Positions 18,710 through 29,700 of a DNA stretch of 64,000 nucleotides are shown piece by piece (positions within the stretch are counted from its first letter, which is position 1; each line of letters opens with the position of its first letter). The stretch spans positions 1 through 64,000 of the forward strand of contig JAPLRK010000063.1 in assembly GCA_026399195.1 (NCBI GenBank), written 5' to 3'. Source of the stretch: Legionellales bacterium. GTDB taxonomy: Bacteria > Pseudomonadota > Gammaproteobacteria > Legionellales > Legionellaceae. Under the pieces are notes generated by a model. It was given only the letters and a program-made list of their open reading frames with translations. It made no database searches and was not told where the DNA came from. A program made the translations under genes and the position numbers.

Positions 18710-19018
18710 ATGAAGAACAAATTTATTGGAGCCGTTGCTGCAGCAGCTGCGATTGCATTTATTACTGCCCCTGTGACATCAACTTTAGCTCAAGCAAAAG
18801 CCAGCACCAAAGCAGCATGCTATGGTGTGAATTCTTGCAAAGGCAAAAGTTCTTGCAAAACAGCAATGAATGAATGTAAAGGCAAGAACAGCTGCAAAGG
18901 CAAAGGCATGAGCATGAAGTCTGAAAAACAATGCAAAAAGCTCAAAGGTTCAGCCACAGAGCCAGCAGCAACACCAGCAACACCAGAAACACCAGCAGCA
19001 GAAGCTCCTAAAAGCTAA
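18710..19018 (+). CDS. bufA: Secreted Cys-rich peptide, bufferin-like precursor (BufA2-like)
   Basis: A 102-residue precursor; the ATG at 18710 follows AAAAGGAG. Residues 1-28 form a signal peptide with an AQA cleavage site, implying export to the periplasm. The mature part holds six Cys within repeated NSCKGKSSC / ECKGKNSCKGKG motifs rich in Lys and Gly, then an Ala/Pro/Thr/Glu tail. This matches the BufA2 class of metal-sequestering peptides modified by DUF692 enzymes. It lies after bufB and bufC, the reverse of the common A-B-C order, and behind a strong hairpin, so it may have its own promoter near 18640-18665 (TACAAAATAATTATGCTAGGAT region). Confidence 0.85.
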   Translation: MKNKFIGAVAAAAAIAFITAPVTSTLAQAKASTKAACYGVNSCKGKSSCKTAMNECKGKNSCKGKGMSMKSEKQCKKLKGSATEPAATPATPETPAAEAPKS

Positions 19019-19030
19019 GCTGTCAAACCA

Positions 19031-19079
19031 AAAACAATCCGAAGTGACATTTCTATGACATATTGCTTCGGGTTGTTTT
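19031..19079 (+). terminator. Rho-independent terminator of the Cys-rich peptide gene
   Basis: AAAACAATCCGAAG (19031-19044) pairs with CTTCGGGTTGTTTT (19066-19079), with one G-U, and ends in a T-run. It begins 13 bases after the stop codon. Confidence 0.75.
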
Positions 19080-19082
19080 CTT

Positions 19083-19096
19083 AGGATCGCGATCCT
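19083..19096. repeat. Perfect 14-bp palindrome AGGATCGCGATCCT
   Basis: It lies at the end of the 2OG-oxygenase remnant and uses the same outer AGGATCG as the dispersed gene-end repeats. Seen directly; its role is unknown. Confidence 0.6.
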
Positions 19097-19591
19097 TATC
19101 TCTTTTTTCGGAACAAGTCATAAAACGCCCCCAGGGCTCTACGTAATTTTTGTTCCGGACGTGCGCGAAACTTTGTCATGTTAAAGTAGGGCGTATGAAC
19201 AGGCGATTCTTCGCTGAAAAAACAATTAAACACACATCGTCGTGCGCCATCACAAACGAGGGGATTTACTGCGTGCCAAGACCGTAGGTTGGTTTCCATG
19301 ACTAATAATCGATTGAATAGGCACGGCACCACGATAGACTGCTCCACCGATCGATCCCATAATTCAAAATTTCCTCCACTTTCAAGCCCCCAATTAGGCG
19401 AAACATAATACAATAAGTTCACCGTTCGATAACTTTTACGCGCAGCATCATGAGAATTATCCAAGTGCGGGTTAATGTAAAGCCCTTTCTGTAATATCGA
19501 GGGGGTATTGGTTGTGAAATTGCTGTTCTAAATGCGCTTGAGATTCATTTAAGCGTTGAACGATCATGGCCGTCAATTGTGTCTGCATCAT
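19096..19591 (-). pseudogene. 2OG-Fe(II) oxygenase remnant, internally deleted and frameshifted
   Basis: The intact relatives are prolyl-hydroxylase-like dioxygenases of about 240 residues. Here an N-terminal piece starts at ATG 19591 (MMQTQLTAMIVQRLNESQAH) and runs about 39 codons to a stop. The catalytic part continues in another frame from about 19510, with INPHLDNSHD (Fe-binding HxD), LNLLYYVSPNW, ESGGNFELWD and the distal SWHAV His, ending LFRKKR. The middle of the family (about 90 residues) is absent, so there is a deletion as well as a frame change. The catalytic part can be read from ATG 19464 as a 122-residue frame, but it lacks the HxD motif's first residues. It follows sppA by 5 bases. 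Confidence 0.72.
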
Positions 19592-19596
19592 TTCAC

Positions 19597-20550
19597 CTAT
19601 TGTAATCCAGGCTTCATCCCCAGAGCTTCTGGTAACTGATTGGCCATGGCGGCCCCCATCGTTTTAGAAAAACGTTCAAGAATGCTGGACTGATAAGTAT
19701 AATCAACGACTTTGTCCAACTTAAGGATCTCTCGAGCGACTTGACCACTGCTTGCAAAACCATCGATCAACCCCCGATCTTTTGCTTGGACTCCGGTCCA
19801 AAATAAACCCGAGAAGGTATCCTTATCGACTTTCAAACGCTTACCACGCCCAGCTTTCACTTTTTCAATGAATTGCACATGAACTAAATTTAACATGGTT
19901 TGTAAATGAGCTTTATCGGTGGGTTGCGTTGGAGAAAAAGGATCCATAAATCCCTTATTGAGACCTGCCACATAAAGACGTCGCGACACCCCTAATTTTT
20001 GCATAGCATCTACAAAACCAAACCCATTATAAAGAACCCCAATCGATCCCACCAGGCTCGAGGGATTGGCATAGATATCATCTGCTGCCGATGCCACATA
20101 ATAAGCGGCAGAAGCGCAAGCATCCACGCAGACTGCGATAATTTTGACGTCTTTGTATTTGTCACGATAATGATGAATGGCATTATACATATAATCAGCC
20201 TGCACAGGACTGCCGCCAGGACTATCAATCCGTAAAATAATAGCGTTTAACGCTTTATTTTCATAAGCTTTCTCCAAGCCTTTTATGACATTATCCGCAC
20301 TTGCAGATTGGCCCTCAAAAATCGCCCCCTTCACATCGATTAAGCCCACATGAGGGGTCGACTCTTCTTTTCGTTCTTGCGCGCTGAACTTCACAAAGAA
20401 AATGAGCAACCATAGGATAATGACAGACAAAATACCCCACTTCACCCTCTTCCAAATCCGATGTCGCCGTTTATCCCGCAAGTGCTCCAAAACCAGTTGA
20501 TTCAATATGGCCTGTGAATCTACTTGAATTGGCGTATCATGATGTGACAT
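19597..20550 (-). CDS. sppA: Signal peptide peptidase SppA, 36K type
   Basis: A membrane-anchored serine protease that degrades cleaved signal peptides. The start MSHHDTPIQ was chosen. There is one N-terminal membrane helix (WGILSVIILWLLIFFVKF), then the S49 fold with RIDSPGGSP, CASAAYYVASAAD and SLVGSIGV (catalytic Ser) and the Lys in YVAGLNKGFMDPFSP. At 317 residues it has the short-form length. It is divergent from clpB and precedes the oxygenase remnant in a probable two-gene unit. Confidence 0.92.
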   Translation of the reverse strand: MSHHDTPIQVDSQAILNQLVLEHLRDKRRHRIWKRVKWGILSVIILWLLIFFVKFSAQERKEESTPHVGLIDVKGAIFEGQSASADNVIKGLEKAYENKALNAIILRIDSPGGSPVQADYMYNAIHHYRDKYKDVKIIAVCVDACASAAYYVASAADDIYANPSSLVGSIGVLYNGFGFVDAMQKLGVSRRLYVAGLNKGFMDPFSPTQPTDKAHLQTMLNLVHVQFIEKVKAGRGKRLKVDKDTFSGLFWTGVQAKDRGLIDGFASSGQVAREILKLDKVVDYTYQSSILERFSKTMGAAMANQLPEALGMKPGLQ

Positions 20551-20620
20551 AGGAGCACCTTGAATTAATAAAAACAATCCTCATCTTACACTAATAGTTA
20601 TCACAGATTAAGGATCCTTT

Positions 20621-23191
20621 ATGCGAATGGATAAACTCACTTCAAAATTTCAAATGGCTTTGTCTGATGCGCAGTCATTGGCACTAGGTCAAGATCATGG
20701 TTGCATTGAGCCTGAGCACGTGTTGAAGGCTCTTCTTGACCAACAAGGCAGTAGCACTCGATCCGTGCTGACTAAGGCCGGTGTGAACCTCGCTCAACTG
20801 ACGTCTTTACTTGAAAAAGCGCTCGCAAATCTACCTAAAGTGACAGGGATCCAAAGCGACATCCATATCTCAAATACCCTTAATCGCTTATTGAACCTCA
20901 CGGATAAATTGTCACAACAACGAAAAGATCACTATATTTCTAGTGAGTTGTTTCTTCTTGCCCTCATGAGTGACAATGGAGCGCTCACAAAACTCGTGAA
21001 ACAAGCTGGAGGCGAACCCAAAGCAATTGAAAAAGCTATTGATGAGATGAGAGGAGGTGACATCGTGAAGGATCCCAATGCCGAGGAACAACGTCAGGCG
21101 CTTGAAAAATATACCCTCGATTTAACCCATCGTGCCGAACTTGGCAAGCTGGACCCCGTGATAGGGCGAGATGATGAAATTCGTCGCACCATTCAAGTGT
21201 TACAACGTCGCACCAAAAACAATCCCGTCTTGATTGGAGAACCAGGGGTTGGAAAAACCGCCATTGTTGAAGGATTGGCCCAACGCATCGTCAATGGTGA
21301 AGTTCCTGAGGGCTTAAAAGGAAAACGCCTACTGTCTCTGGATATGGGGGCCTTGATCGCAGGTGCTAAATTTCGGGGTGAATTTGAGGAACGTCTCAAA
21401 GCCGTCTTAAATGATTTGTCAAAACAAGAAGGGCAAATCATTCTCTTCATCGATGAATTGCACACCATGGTTGGCGCGGGTAAAGCGGAAGGCTCTATGG
21501 ATGCTGGCAACATGTTAAAGCCAGCCCTTGCTCGAGGAGAACTACATTGCATAGGGGCGACCACGCTCGATGAATTTCGACAATACATCGAAAAGGACGC
21601 AGCCCTTGAGCGTCGTTTTCAAAAAATATTAGTGGATGAACCAAACGTTGAGGACACCATCGCCATTTTACGCGGATTAAAAGAACGCTATGAAGTCCAT
21701 CATGGCGTTGAAATCACCGATCCTGCCATCGTTGCTGCAGCCACCCTATCCCATCGCTACATCACCGACAGGCAATTACCCGATAAGGCCATCGACTTAA
21801 TCGATGAAGCAGGCAGCCAAATTCGTATGGAGATTGATTCCAAACCTGAAAGTCTGGACAAATTAGACCGTCGACTGATTCAGCTCAAAATTGAGCGTGA
21901 AGCCCTAAAAAAAGAACATGATGACGCCTCTAAAAAACGACTCGATGATCTGCAACACAACATTGATGAGCTTGAAAAAAATTCAGCTGATTTAAATGAT
22001 TTATGGAAGGCTGAAAAAGCCATGATGCAAGGGACCACGCACATCAAAGAAGCTTTGGAAAAAGCTCGCATTGAGCTGGAAGTTGCTCGCAGATCGGGCG
22101 ATTTGGCTCATATGTCTGAATTACAATACGGGCGCATCCCTGCTTTGGAAAAACAATTGACTGAAAGCCAAGTGGAGCCACAGGAAACGAAGCTTGTCCG
22201 CACCAAAGTCACTGAAGAAGAAATCGCTGAAGTGGTCTCAAAATGGACTGGGATCCCTGTTTCTAAAATGCTTGAGGGCGAGAGAGAAAAATTATTACAC
22301 ATGGAAGAGGCGCTTCATCTATCCCTCATAGGTCAAAATGAGGCCGTTGATACCGTTTCAAATGCTATTCGTCGATCTAGAGCAGGCCTTTCAGATCCCA
22401 ATCGTCCGATTGGATCCTTTTTATTTTTAGGACCCACAGGTGTCGGTAAAACTGAGCTTTGTAAAGCTTTGGCTCGTTTTCTTTTTGACACCGTGGAGGC
22501 AATGGTTCGCATCGATATGTCTGAATTTATGGAAAAGCATTCCGTCGCCCGATTAATAGGAGCCCCCCCTGGTTATGTTGGATATGAAGAAGGAGGCTAT
22601 TTAACGGAAGCCATTCGACGTCGTCCTTACTCTGTTATTTTACTGGATGAAATTGAGAAAGCGCATCCTGATGTGTTTAACATTCTTTTGCAAGTACTTG
22701 ATGATGGCCGATTAACCGACGGACAAGGTCGCACCGTTGATTTTCGAAACACGGTGATTGTGATGACATCCAACTTAGGATCACATGTGATTCAAGAGAT
22801 GGGGGGCAAACAATCTTATGAAGACATCAAATCTACCGTAATGACATTGGTCGGCCAACATTTCAGACCTGAATTCATTAACCGGATTGATGATAGTGTG
22901 GTGTTTCGTGCCCTAACTTCAGAACAAATAGCAGACATCGCCCTCATCCAAATCACCCACTTAAAACAACGATTAGCAAAACAAGACATCAAACTAGAGC
23001 TGACCGCTGAAGCTCTAGCGCATCTGGCAGAAGCAGGTTTTGATCCTGTCTATGGCGCAAGACCCCTGAAACGCATCATCCAACAAAAACTAGAAAATCC
23101 GTTAGCACAATCTTTGCTCAATGGCACCTTTCAGCCTGGGGAGACCATCTCAGTGTCTTTGAAGAAGGGTCAATTGGAATTTAACGGCTGA
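20621..23191 (+). CDS. clpB: Chaperone ClpB (protein disaggregase)
   Basis: A hexameric AAA+ machine that pulls proteins out of aggregates together with DnaK. The 856 residues comprise the N-domain (1-145); NBD1 with Walker A GEPGVGKT (about 206) and FIDELHTM; a coiled-coil middle domain (about 400-520); and NBD2 with GPTGVGKTE (about 604), the pore loop GYVGYEEGG and [11 protein letters not shown]. The start is ATG 20621 or the second ATG two codons on; AAGGATC lies upstream. Heat-shock control is usual for the family, but no sigma-32 promoter was identified with certainty. Confidence 0.97.
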   Translation: MRMDKLTSKFQMALSDAQSLALGQDHGCIEPEHVLKALLDQQGSSTRSVLTKAGVNLAQLTSLLEKALANLPKVTGIQSDIHISNTLNRLLNLTDKLSQQRKDHYISSELFLLALMSDNGALTKLVKQAGGEPKAIEKAIDEMRGGDIVKDPNAEEQRQALEKYTLDLTHRAELGKLDPVIGRDDEIRRTIQVLQRRTKNNPVLIGEPGVGKTAIVEGLAQRIVNGEVPEGLKGKRLLSLDMGALIAGAKFRGEFEERLKAVLNDLSKQEGQIILFIDELHTMVGAGKAEGSMDAGNMLKPALARGELHCIGATTLDEFRQYIEKDAALERRFQKILVDEPNVEDTIAILRGLKERYEVHHGVEITDPAIVAAATLSHRYITDRQLPDKAIDLIDEAGSQIRMEIDSKPESLDKLDRRLIQLKIEREALKKEHDDASKKRLDDLQHNIDELEKNSADLNDLWKAEKAMMQGTTHIKEALEKARIELEVARRSGDLAHMSELQYGRIPALEKQLTESQVEPQETKLVRTKVTEEEIAEVVSKWTGIPVSKMLEGEREKLLHMEEALHLSLIGQNEAVDTVSNAIRRSRAGLSDPNRPIGSFLFLGPTGVGKTELCKALARFLFDTVEAMVRIDMSEFMEKHSVARLIGAPPGYVGYEEGGYLTEAIRRRPYSVILLDEIEKAHPDVFNILLQVLDDGRLTDGQGRTVDFRNTVIVMTSNLGSHVIQEMGGKQSYEDIKSTVMTLVGQHFRPEFINRIDDSVVFRALTSEQIADIALIQITHLKQRLAKQDIKLELTAEALAHLAEAGFDPVYGARPLKRIIQQKLENPLAQSLLNGTFQPGETISVSLKKGQLEFNG

Positions 23192-23202
23192 ACTATTGCC
23201 TT

Positions 23203-23252
23203 AGGATCGGGAGCGCAAAAACAGGAAGTTATTTCGCTCCCGATCCTTGTTT
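23203..23252. terminator. Bidirectional terminator / palindromic repeat between clpB and permease
   Basis: AGGATCGGGAGCG (23203-23215) pairs perfectly with CGCTCCCGATCCT (23235-23247), then TGTTTTCTTT. The right half read on the minus strand equals the 25-base sequence at 30591-30615. It serves two convergent genes. Confidence 0.75.
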
Positions 23253-23255
23253 TCT

Positions 23256-24776
23256 TTATTGATAGCTCTTCTGATTGACCAAAAAATAAAAGTGCAGAGA
23301 CATACTCACGAAAAACACGCCGATCAGAACCTCCTTATGGATGATCTCAACGCGGTCTAAATAGGCGAATAGAATAATCAACAGGAAGTATGAAAAAATA
23401 CTCCAAACGGAAAGGCAGGCTTTCAAAACGTGATCCATTTTTGCTCTATAATAGCTCAGGATATACAAGGTAAAAAAGATCACATACAACACCAGAGAGA
23501 TCAGGAGCGATTTTAGGGTGACTTGTGTTAAGAAATAAGAAAGGATCAGAAACATCACGAAACTCAACGCCCTCCCCCATTGAACTCGATAGACGCGCAC
23601 AAGGTGAGCTTTTCTTTGACGAAGCCTTGTGAATGCGATGGGAATGGCGAGACAGGTGATGAGTTGAAACACACTGTCCAGAATCATCAACTCCCGCCAA
23701 TCTTTATAAATAAACAGCACGGTGCAACAAACCAGCATGGTGATGATCAACGATTGTCTGGAAATCTGATACAAAGGGTGGATTTTATTAAAAAACTTGG
23801 GTAATTGATGATCTTCAGCCATCCCTGTGACGATTCTTGCGGCAGATCCAAGACATATCATACCAGCGCCAGATGGGCTCACAGTCGCGTCAAAATATAA
23901 CACCATCGTCCATAAACCAAGCACATGAAGATCAACCAACATCAATAATTGTACAAATGGGGACGTGAAATGTAGGTTTGACCAACCCTGTAAAATCATA
24001 CTTGGAGGCATGCTTCCGATGAATGCCGCTTGCAATAAACAGTAAATGACAAAACAAATTAACACCGATAAGATCAAGGCACGAGGAATACTTTTTTGTG
24101 GATTCTCTAGTTCTCTACCAAACATAGCGACCAGGGAAAAGCCATAAAACGTATAAAAGATCCCACAAACAACCACCCCACTAAAGATCGGTTTGATGCC
24201 ATAAGGAGCGAATCCTTGCGATACAAAATTACTGGGATGAAATGACGAGCACATCAAAATCACAGCGGTTAAAACAGGCACCACTACCTTAATAATGGCC
24301 AAGGCATTGCTGGCTTTCGCCAAAAGGTGCATGCCCCAATAATTTAAAAGCGAATAGATGATCACCAATAAAATGATACAGGCACTCCCCAAGACAGTAT
24401 GCTGTTCTTGGGTGATGAGCGAGTCTGTCATGGATGGAATCATTGTGCTCAGATATCGAACTGTTGCTGCGGCTTCAGTAGGGATAATCAGCACCAAACA
24501 CAACCAACCAGAGAGCGCGATGATAAAACCTAAATCGGGATTCTCATGACTTATTGTGACGAGTCTTGAGAAAAGAGCTCTCTCATCAAACATACTTGCA
24601 ATTTCAGCGAGTAAAAGCGCTAAGATCAAAGAGATCCCTGCCCCAATAAACCATGAAAAGAAAGAGGCAGGCCCAATGAATTTTGCAGCGTAGTATGCTG
24701 AAAAAAGCCACCCACTGCCAACCATGGAACCAATTCCGATCCCAATTGCTGTCAATAAGCCGGCTGGTTTCTTCAT
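23256..24776 (-). CDS. APC-family amino acid permease
   Basis: An inner-membrane amino acid transporter with about 12 hydrophobic segments in 506 residues. The N-terminal MKKPAGLLTAIGIGIGSMVGSGWLF has the GIGSMVGSG motif of TM1 in the amino acid-polyamine-organocation superfamily. FYTFYGFSLVAMFGRELENPQKSIPRA is the conserved TM6/loop region. The substrate cannot be told from sequence. The start overlaps the mpl stop by 4 bases (ATGA), making it the last gene of the yhdP operon. Confidence 0.9.
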   Translation of the reverse strand: MKKPAGLLTAIGIGIGSMVGSGWLFSAYYAAKFIGPASFFSWFIGAGISLILALLLAEIASMFDERALFSRLVTISHENPDLGFIIALSGWLCLVLIIPTEAAATVRYLSTMIPSMTDSLITQEQHTVLGSACIILLVIIYSLLNYWGMHLLAKASNALAIIKVVVPVLTAVILMCSSFHPSNFVSQGFAPYGIKPIFSGVVVCGIFYTFYGFSLVAMFGRELENPQKSIPRALILSVLICFVIYCLLQAAFIGSMPPSMILQGWSNLHFTSPFVQLLMLVDLHVLGLWTMVLYFDATVSPSGAGMICLGSAARIVTGMAEDHQLPKFFNKIHPLYQISRQSLIITMLVCCTVLFIYKDWRELMILDSVFQLITCLAIPIAFTRLRQRKAHLVRVYRVQWGRALSFVMFLILSYFLTQVTLKSLLISLVLYVIFFTLYILSYYRAKMDHVLKACLSVWSIFSYFLLIILFAYLDRVEIIHKEVLIGVFFVSMSLHFYFLVNQKSYQ

Positions 24777-26152
24777 CCCGCGCCCTTAACTTTAGAATAT
24801 TGCAGATCAATCCCTTCCGCCAGTCGAAGATGAATATTCTCAAACCCACGATTACTCATCACAAGCACCGCATCACCAGATTGCACTTTCGACAGTACAG
24901 CGTCTATGATCTCAGCAACCGAAGACAAAATATGAACAGGAGCCTTACAGTTTTTTTCTATATCGACTAATGAAAAGTCACACTTATTTAATAAATAGAC
25001 AAGAGAAGCACTCTCCAAAGCCGACGCCATCGCCTCTTTATGAACCCCGGTACGCATGGTATAGGACGCAAATTCCAAAATCACAATCACGCGTTGATGC
25101 CGACCTCTTTGTTTCAGTGCATCAATCGTTTTGCGAATCGCTGTTGGATGATGAGCAAAGTCATCATAAACGGTGATACCATAACGTTCTGATGTCACTT
25201 CTAAGCGACGTTTGACAGGCATAAATTGAGCCAAAGCCTCAGCCGAAATAGCAGGATTGACTCCCGCCCGCGCACTCGCCGCAATCGCCGCCAATCCATT
25301 TTCAACATTAAAACGACCAATCAATGACCAACGAACCTCTGCAACGAGTTGCCCCTGATGTCGTACTTGAAAGGCCTGCCCAGAATCATCCAGCAATTGG
25401 GCACACCACGTGGCATCTCCTGAGCATGCAATTTCTTCCAAATGACTATATCGACCTTTTAATAAAACCTGATTCAGAGCTACATCATCTCGAGGTTTAA
25501 TGATCAATCCAGAGGGAGGAATGGTTCTTAACAAATAATGAAACTGTTGTTGAATGGCTTCGAGTGAAGGGTAAATATCCGCGTGATCAAATTCCAAATT
25601 ATTGAGAATGGCAATTTCCGGTCGATAATGCATGAATTTTGGGCGTTTATCAAAGAAAGCACTGTCATACTCATCTGCCTCAATCACAAACCATGGGCCT
25701 TCCCCTAATCGAGCGCTCGTCCCAAAATTGCTTGAAACACCCCCTATCAAAAATCCGGGCTTCAGATTGGCATAGTCTAAAATCAAGGCAAGCATCGATG
25801 TGGTCGTTGTTTTTCCATGAGTTCCTGCCACGGCCAAGACACGTCTCTTTGCCAGTAAGTTCTTAGCAAGCCACTCTGGTCCTGACGTGTATGGTTTATT
25901 TTGATCCAAAATCTTTTCGATGACAGGCATTCCCCGTTTAAGGGCATTGCCTACAATCACGCAATCGGCCTTTAAAGCATCGGTACAATCCTCATACCCT
26001 TCCGTCCACGAAATACCCCGCGCCTTGAGTAAATCACTGATCGGCGGATAACACTGTGCATCACTACCCGTCACCTTAAAACCCGCAACACGAGCTAATA
26101 TCGCCAAGGCACTCATAAATGTGCCGCTTAATCCTAAAATATGTAAGTGCAT
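24773..26152 (-). CDS. mpl: UDP-MurNAc:L-Ala-gamma-D-Glu-meso-DAP ligase (murein recycling)
   Basis: Recycles the tripeptide released from cell-wall turnover by joining it to UDP-MurNAc. The start MHLHILGLSGTFMSALA is the family N-terminus. The ATP motif AGTHGKTTTTSM, FVIEADEYDSAFFDKRPKF and the C-terminal DDFAHHPTAIRKTIDAL are all present; 459 residues is normal. The DAP-type specificity implies a Gram-negative meso-DAP wall, consistent with mltA and dapA in the window. Confidence 0.95.
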   Translation of the reverse strand: MHLHILGLSGTFMSALAILARVAGFKVTGSDAQCYPPISDLLKARGISWTEGYEDCTDALKADCVIVGNALKRGMPVIEKILDQNKPYTSGPEWLAKNLLAKRRVLAVAGTHGKTTTTSMLALILDYANLKPGFLIGGVSSNFGTSARLGEGPWFVIEADEYDSAFFDKRPKFMHYRPEIAILNNLEFDHADIYPSLEAIQQQFHYLLRTIPPSGLIIKPRDDVALNQVLLKGRYSHLEEIACSGDATWCAQLLDDSGQAFQVRHQGQLVAEVRWSLIGRFNVENGLAAIAASARAGVNPAISAEALAQFMPVKRRLEVTSERYGITVYDDFAHHPTAIRKTIDALKQRGRHQRVIVILEFASYTMRTGVHKEAMASALESASLVYLLNKCDFSLVDIEKNCKAPVHILSSVAEIIDAVLSKVQSGDAVLVMSNRGFENIHLRLAEGIDLQYSKVKGAG

Positions 26153-26156
26153 GGTT

Positions 26157-26699
26157 TTATCGCCAAAGAGAAACAATGAAAATATTACAAGCCAATAACC
26201 CAAAGCTTGCTAACACCGCTGAAAAATAAGTGATCATGAACGCATGTTTATAAATATGAACCGTCACCATAAATTGCCATAGGGTTAAGAATAAGGTCAA
26301 AACCAAATACACAATCGCCACCAAGACAGCCAATGGTTCATACAAAGTGGCCTCAGTGATCCACGGCGTCACCAATAGCAATGGAAAAGCAAAAAGATGC
26401 ACGATGGTATGGCCTGCCAATAAGCACGATAAAGTTTGCACCCCTCGTGCAAGCACTCGAAAGCAGGATAACAAGATCACCGTGTAGACACCATAACACA
26501 GCAACAAAGCACATGCCGCTTGAAGTGACGACATGGGCGTGAACTTCTCATCCACATCCGCAATCACCCATTGTACGACCAACAACAATAAAAATACCAT
26601 GGCAATGAGGCTTAGCAACAGCCACGAATAAGGCGTATTTTCCGGAGTCTCTTTCATCAGACTCACCTGCCAATATTTTTTGATCAAAGCGCTCCACAT
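26157..26699 (-). CDS. Small multi-pass membrane protein of the yhdP-mpl operon
   Basis: A 180-residue protein with about five hydrophobic helices (WLLLSLIAMVFLLLLVVQWV, ALLLCYGVYTVILLSCF, HLFAFPLLLVTPW, LVAIVYLVLTLFLTLW, FSAVLASFGLLACNIFIV). An alternative start is M15 (26657), behind AGGTGAG. It resembles Yip1-like membrane proteins only in general form; no firm family can be given. It sits 12 bases after yhdP and 4 before mpl, so it is co-transcribed. Confidence 0.75.
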   Translation of the reverse strand: MWSALIKKYWQVSLMKETPENTPYSWLLLSLIAMVFLLLLVVQWVIADVDEKFTPMSSLQAACALLLCYGVYTVILLSCFRVLARGVQTLSCLLAGHTIVHLFAFPLLLVTPWITEATLYEPLAVLVAIVYLVLTLFLTLWQFMVTVHIYKHAFMITYFSAVLASFGLLACNIFIVSLWR

Positions 26700-26711
26700 C
26701 GCTTCAGCCCT

Positions 26712-29700
26712 CTATTTTCTGTAAATAGTCACCTGATGTACCTCAGGTTCTAACCAGGGTCCTGTGACTTGATAGGTATAACCCGTCATCTGTTGCATCC
26801 CCTGATTAATGATTTTACTCGCGACCCAAGTTGCCATGCCTGCAATCGGTCCTCCAGCAATGGTCGCAACAATAGGCAAGCTCGCTGTGATATGGGGTGA
26901 AACATGTAAAGTGACATCATATAACCGCTTCACCACGTCCAAATCACCTTTCATGCTAGCATAAGCCACAGGCCCATCAATATAGCTATCGTTCGTGGTC
27001 ATCACGCCACGTGTTAAGGTAAAATTTCCCTTTAAGATATCAAAACTATATCCCGCATTCGATAAATCACTAAAATCCAATTTAAGCCTCCGAGGAATGG
27101 TTTGCAAACTTAAAATGCTAAACAATTTCCCAAGCCCCAATTTTTCCTCCGTCTCACGGCTCAAATGAGTAATAATACCATTTTGGAACATCACATAAAC
27201 GCTGCCTGTGATTTTTGCCAACGACACGTCATTCAGCGCGCCAGGCCAACTTCCCTTAAATTGAAGATTGCCTTGATGAGAGTCAATCACAGGCGAAATA
27301 TGCCAAAACTTTAAGCTTTCTGCCAGGTTCGTCACGTGAACATCCGCTGTAAGCGTTGTGGCATCCTTTCCATCTTTTTGTGACCAATCTCCTGTCATCA
27401 CGACCTGATACCCGGCCGTCGTTATTTTAAAGTCCTCCAAATGCAAATGATCCTCTGTGCTGATACTTTTAAGGGCCACTTGACCCACATCCATCTCATC
27501 TTTTGGGCCTGCTGAGGACTTTGGTGCTTTGAGTTTAACGTCATCGAGGGTGAGATCAAAATTTGGAAGATCGGTAGGTTTGAGGCGTAAAGAGGATGGG
27601 CTTGAAGCCTTCGGTTTGGGCAAATAGAGACGTTTAAAATGTCCAGATAAGGTGTGCGTCTCGGGTTGATAACCCAAATCGGCCAAAATATCTTGTTGAT
27701 CCACATGAAATGACCAATCATTCTTCTCTGATTTTTTGGCACTAAACCCCACATGAGGATATGACGCTCCAAAGAGAATCACCTCATCAAATTTCAAATC
27801 CATCCCATCGATTTGATTCAACATCGATGGCGTTGATAAGTCAGTCGACCAATGTGACCACAATTTACGCCATGGCTTCATATCAAATGTTTTCAAGGAG
27901 CCTACCAATTGAAGGCCTGGTTGGTTTTTCCAAAGCAAATGACCCTCTCCTACCTGAAACACCCCTTGATCTAGTACCAGGTGATGCTCCCGGGTGACGA
28001 AGCGCAGATCACTGCTCAATCTCTCATCATAATTAATCCGCAATCGGGCTGCCTTTTCGGGATTAAAATCAAAAGTAACAGATAGTGGCGCTTTATCTTC
28101 GGCTTTTTTCCCAAAAGGTTCGGGCAAATCAATGTCAACGCCTTTGAGTGAGGTGGTTAATTTGATGTGATCAAGCGCATCTGGATCGGCTGTAAATGTG
28201 AGAATACTCTTGAGCTTCAAGGGCCCTTTCATCAACGATAAGACAGGCATCTCCCAGATGTCACGAAGCTTATCGATGGTGGTGTCTCCCGCAACTTGAA
28301 TGGAGGTGTAAGCATGGGGCTTTAAAAACGACTGAATCTCCATGGTGATAGGTTCACCCTGAAGTTCTGCTGTCAGCGTGCTTAGTCGCGCGCCCTCCTC
28401 ATCGAACCTCAACGGTCCACACACATGATCGAGTGTCACTGTTTGTAACACATGGCGAAAGGTCAGTTGATCATCTTTTAAGGTGATGGTGCCTTGAGCT
28501 AACACATCATTTCGTTCAGGATAGAGGGGCACATCCAAATTCAAATCCAGACCAATGATCCCTTTCACACCTAGTTTTTTTAAAGTTGCGAAGAGTTTCC
28601 TCAAAGGAGTCGCCAACACATAATTTTTCAAACGAATCGCCGGAATGTCGACTTGCCCATGAAGCAACAATGTCTCATGCCCCAAGCCCATGTCGTTCAA
28701 GCTTAAATTGGCCTGAGTTGCCTCTATCTCCAACAAACTGGCGTGGAGCACCTGGATGTCCATGTTTCGATGATCTACCGTCAAGAGGAGGTCAAGATGG
28801 GTGAGGGGTGGCCAGTCCTTATGAAAATACAAGTCCATACCACTTAATTGCGTCACAAGATGAAAGTCGCCTGGCCGTTTATCAAATGGGAAATCTGCCA
28901 GATTGCCATTGATGGTTAGCTGCCCTATAGCATGATCAACACGTTTGATGTCATGTTTTATCCAATTTTCAAGTTTCGGTTTCAAAAGGCCATTGGGCAA
29001 ATAACGCAACCATTGGGTACCCTCATTCGCTGAAAATTCAGCGGATAGCTGTAAGTGAGCAGGCGCCCCATCGAAGACACCATGAGCTCCCAAAACCAAA
29101 TCAGGATGTCTCAAAATCAATCGATCCATAGTGACTTCGCGAGCATTCCCTAACCCCATCCACCGGACATCTGCATTCACTTGCTCAAACGTGACGGGAG
29201 GCAGTCCTTTCAGCAGAAGGGTTGTATTTTCTCCATCCAGAGCCAAATGCCCCCTATCAGGGCGCCAACTCACAACCCCTGAGAGATTAGTAACGTCTGG
29301 ATAATCACCCAGTCCACGCCAACCAAGAGCCACAAAACGAGAAAGAAATTGATCAATTTCCCCTTTTTTGATGACCACTTGAGTATCAAACAACCCACCT
29401 TCTAAATAACTTGTTTTCTTTATGCTAGGTTGCATGCTCTGGGGCCATTCCACGCCTAAATTTTTCAGAGGTTCTAACATCAAAGCTTTCACATACAGGA
29501 GATAATCCTCTTTTTGATGCTGAATAACCAATGCGTTTTCAGGCCATTGAAAGTTGCCGGCACGGAGCAAAATGTGATCCGCGCTTAATGACCAACCCTC
29601 TTTTGTGAGAGCCCAGGCCACATTGGCTTTTATCGATTGAATCCATTGGTCTTTCGTACTTCCAGCCGTGTTCCAGGCAATACGCTTGAAATCAAACTTG

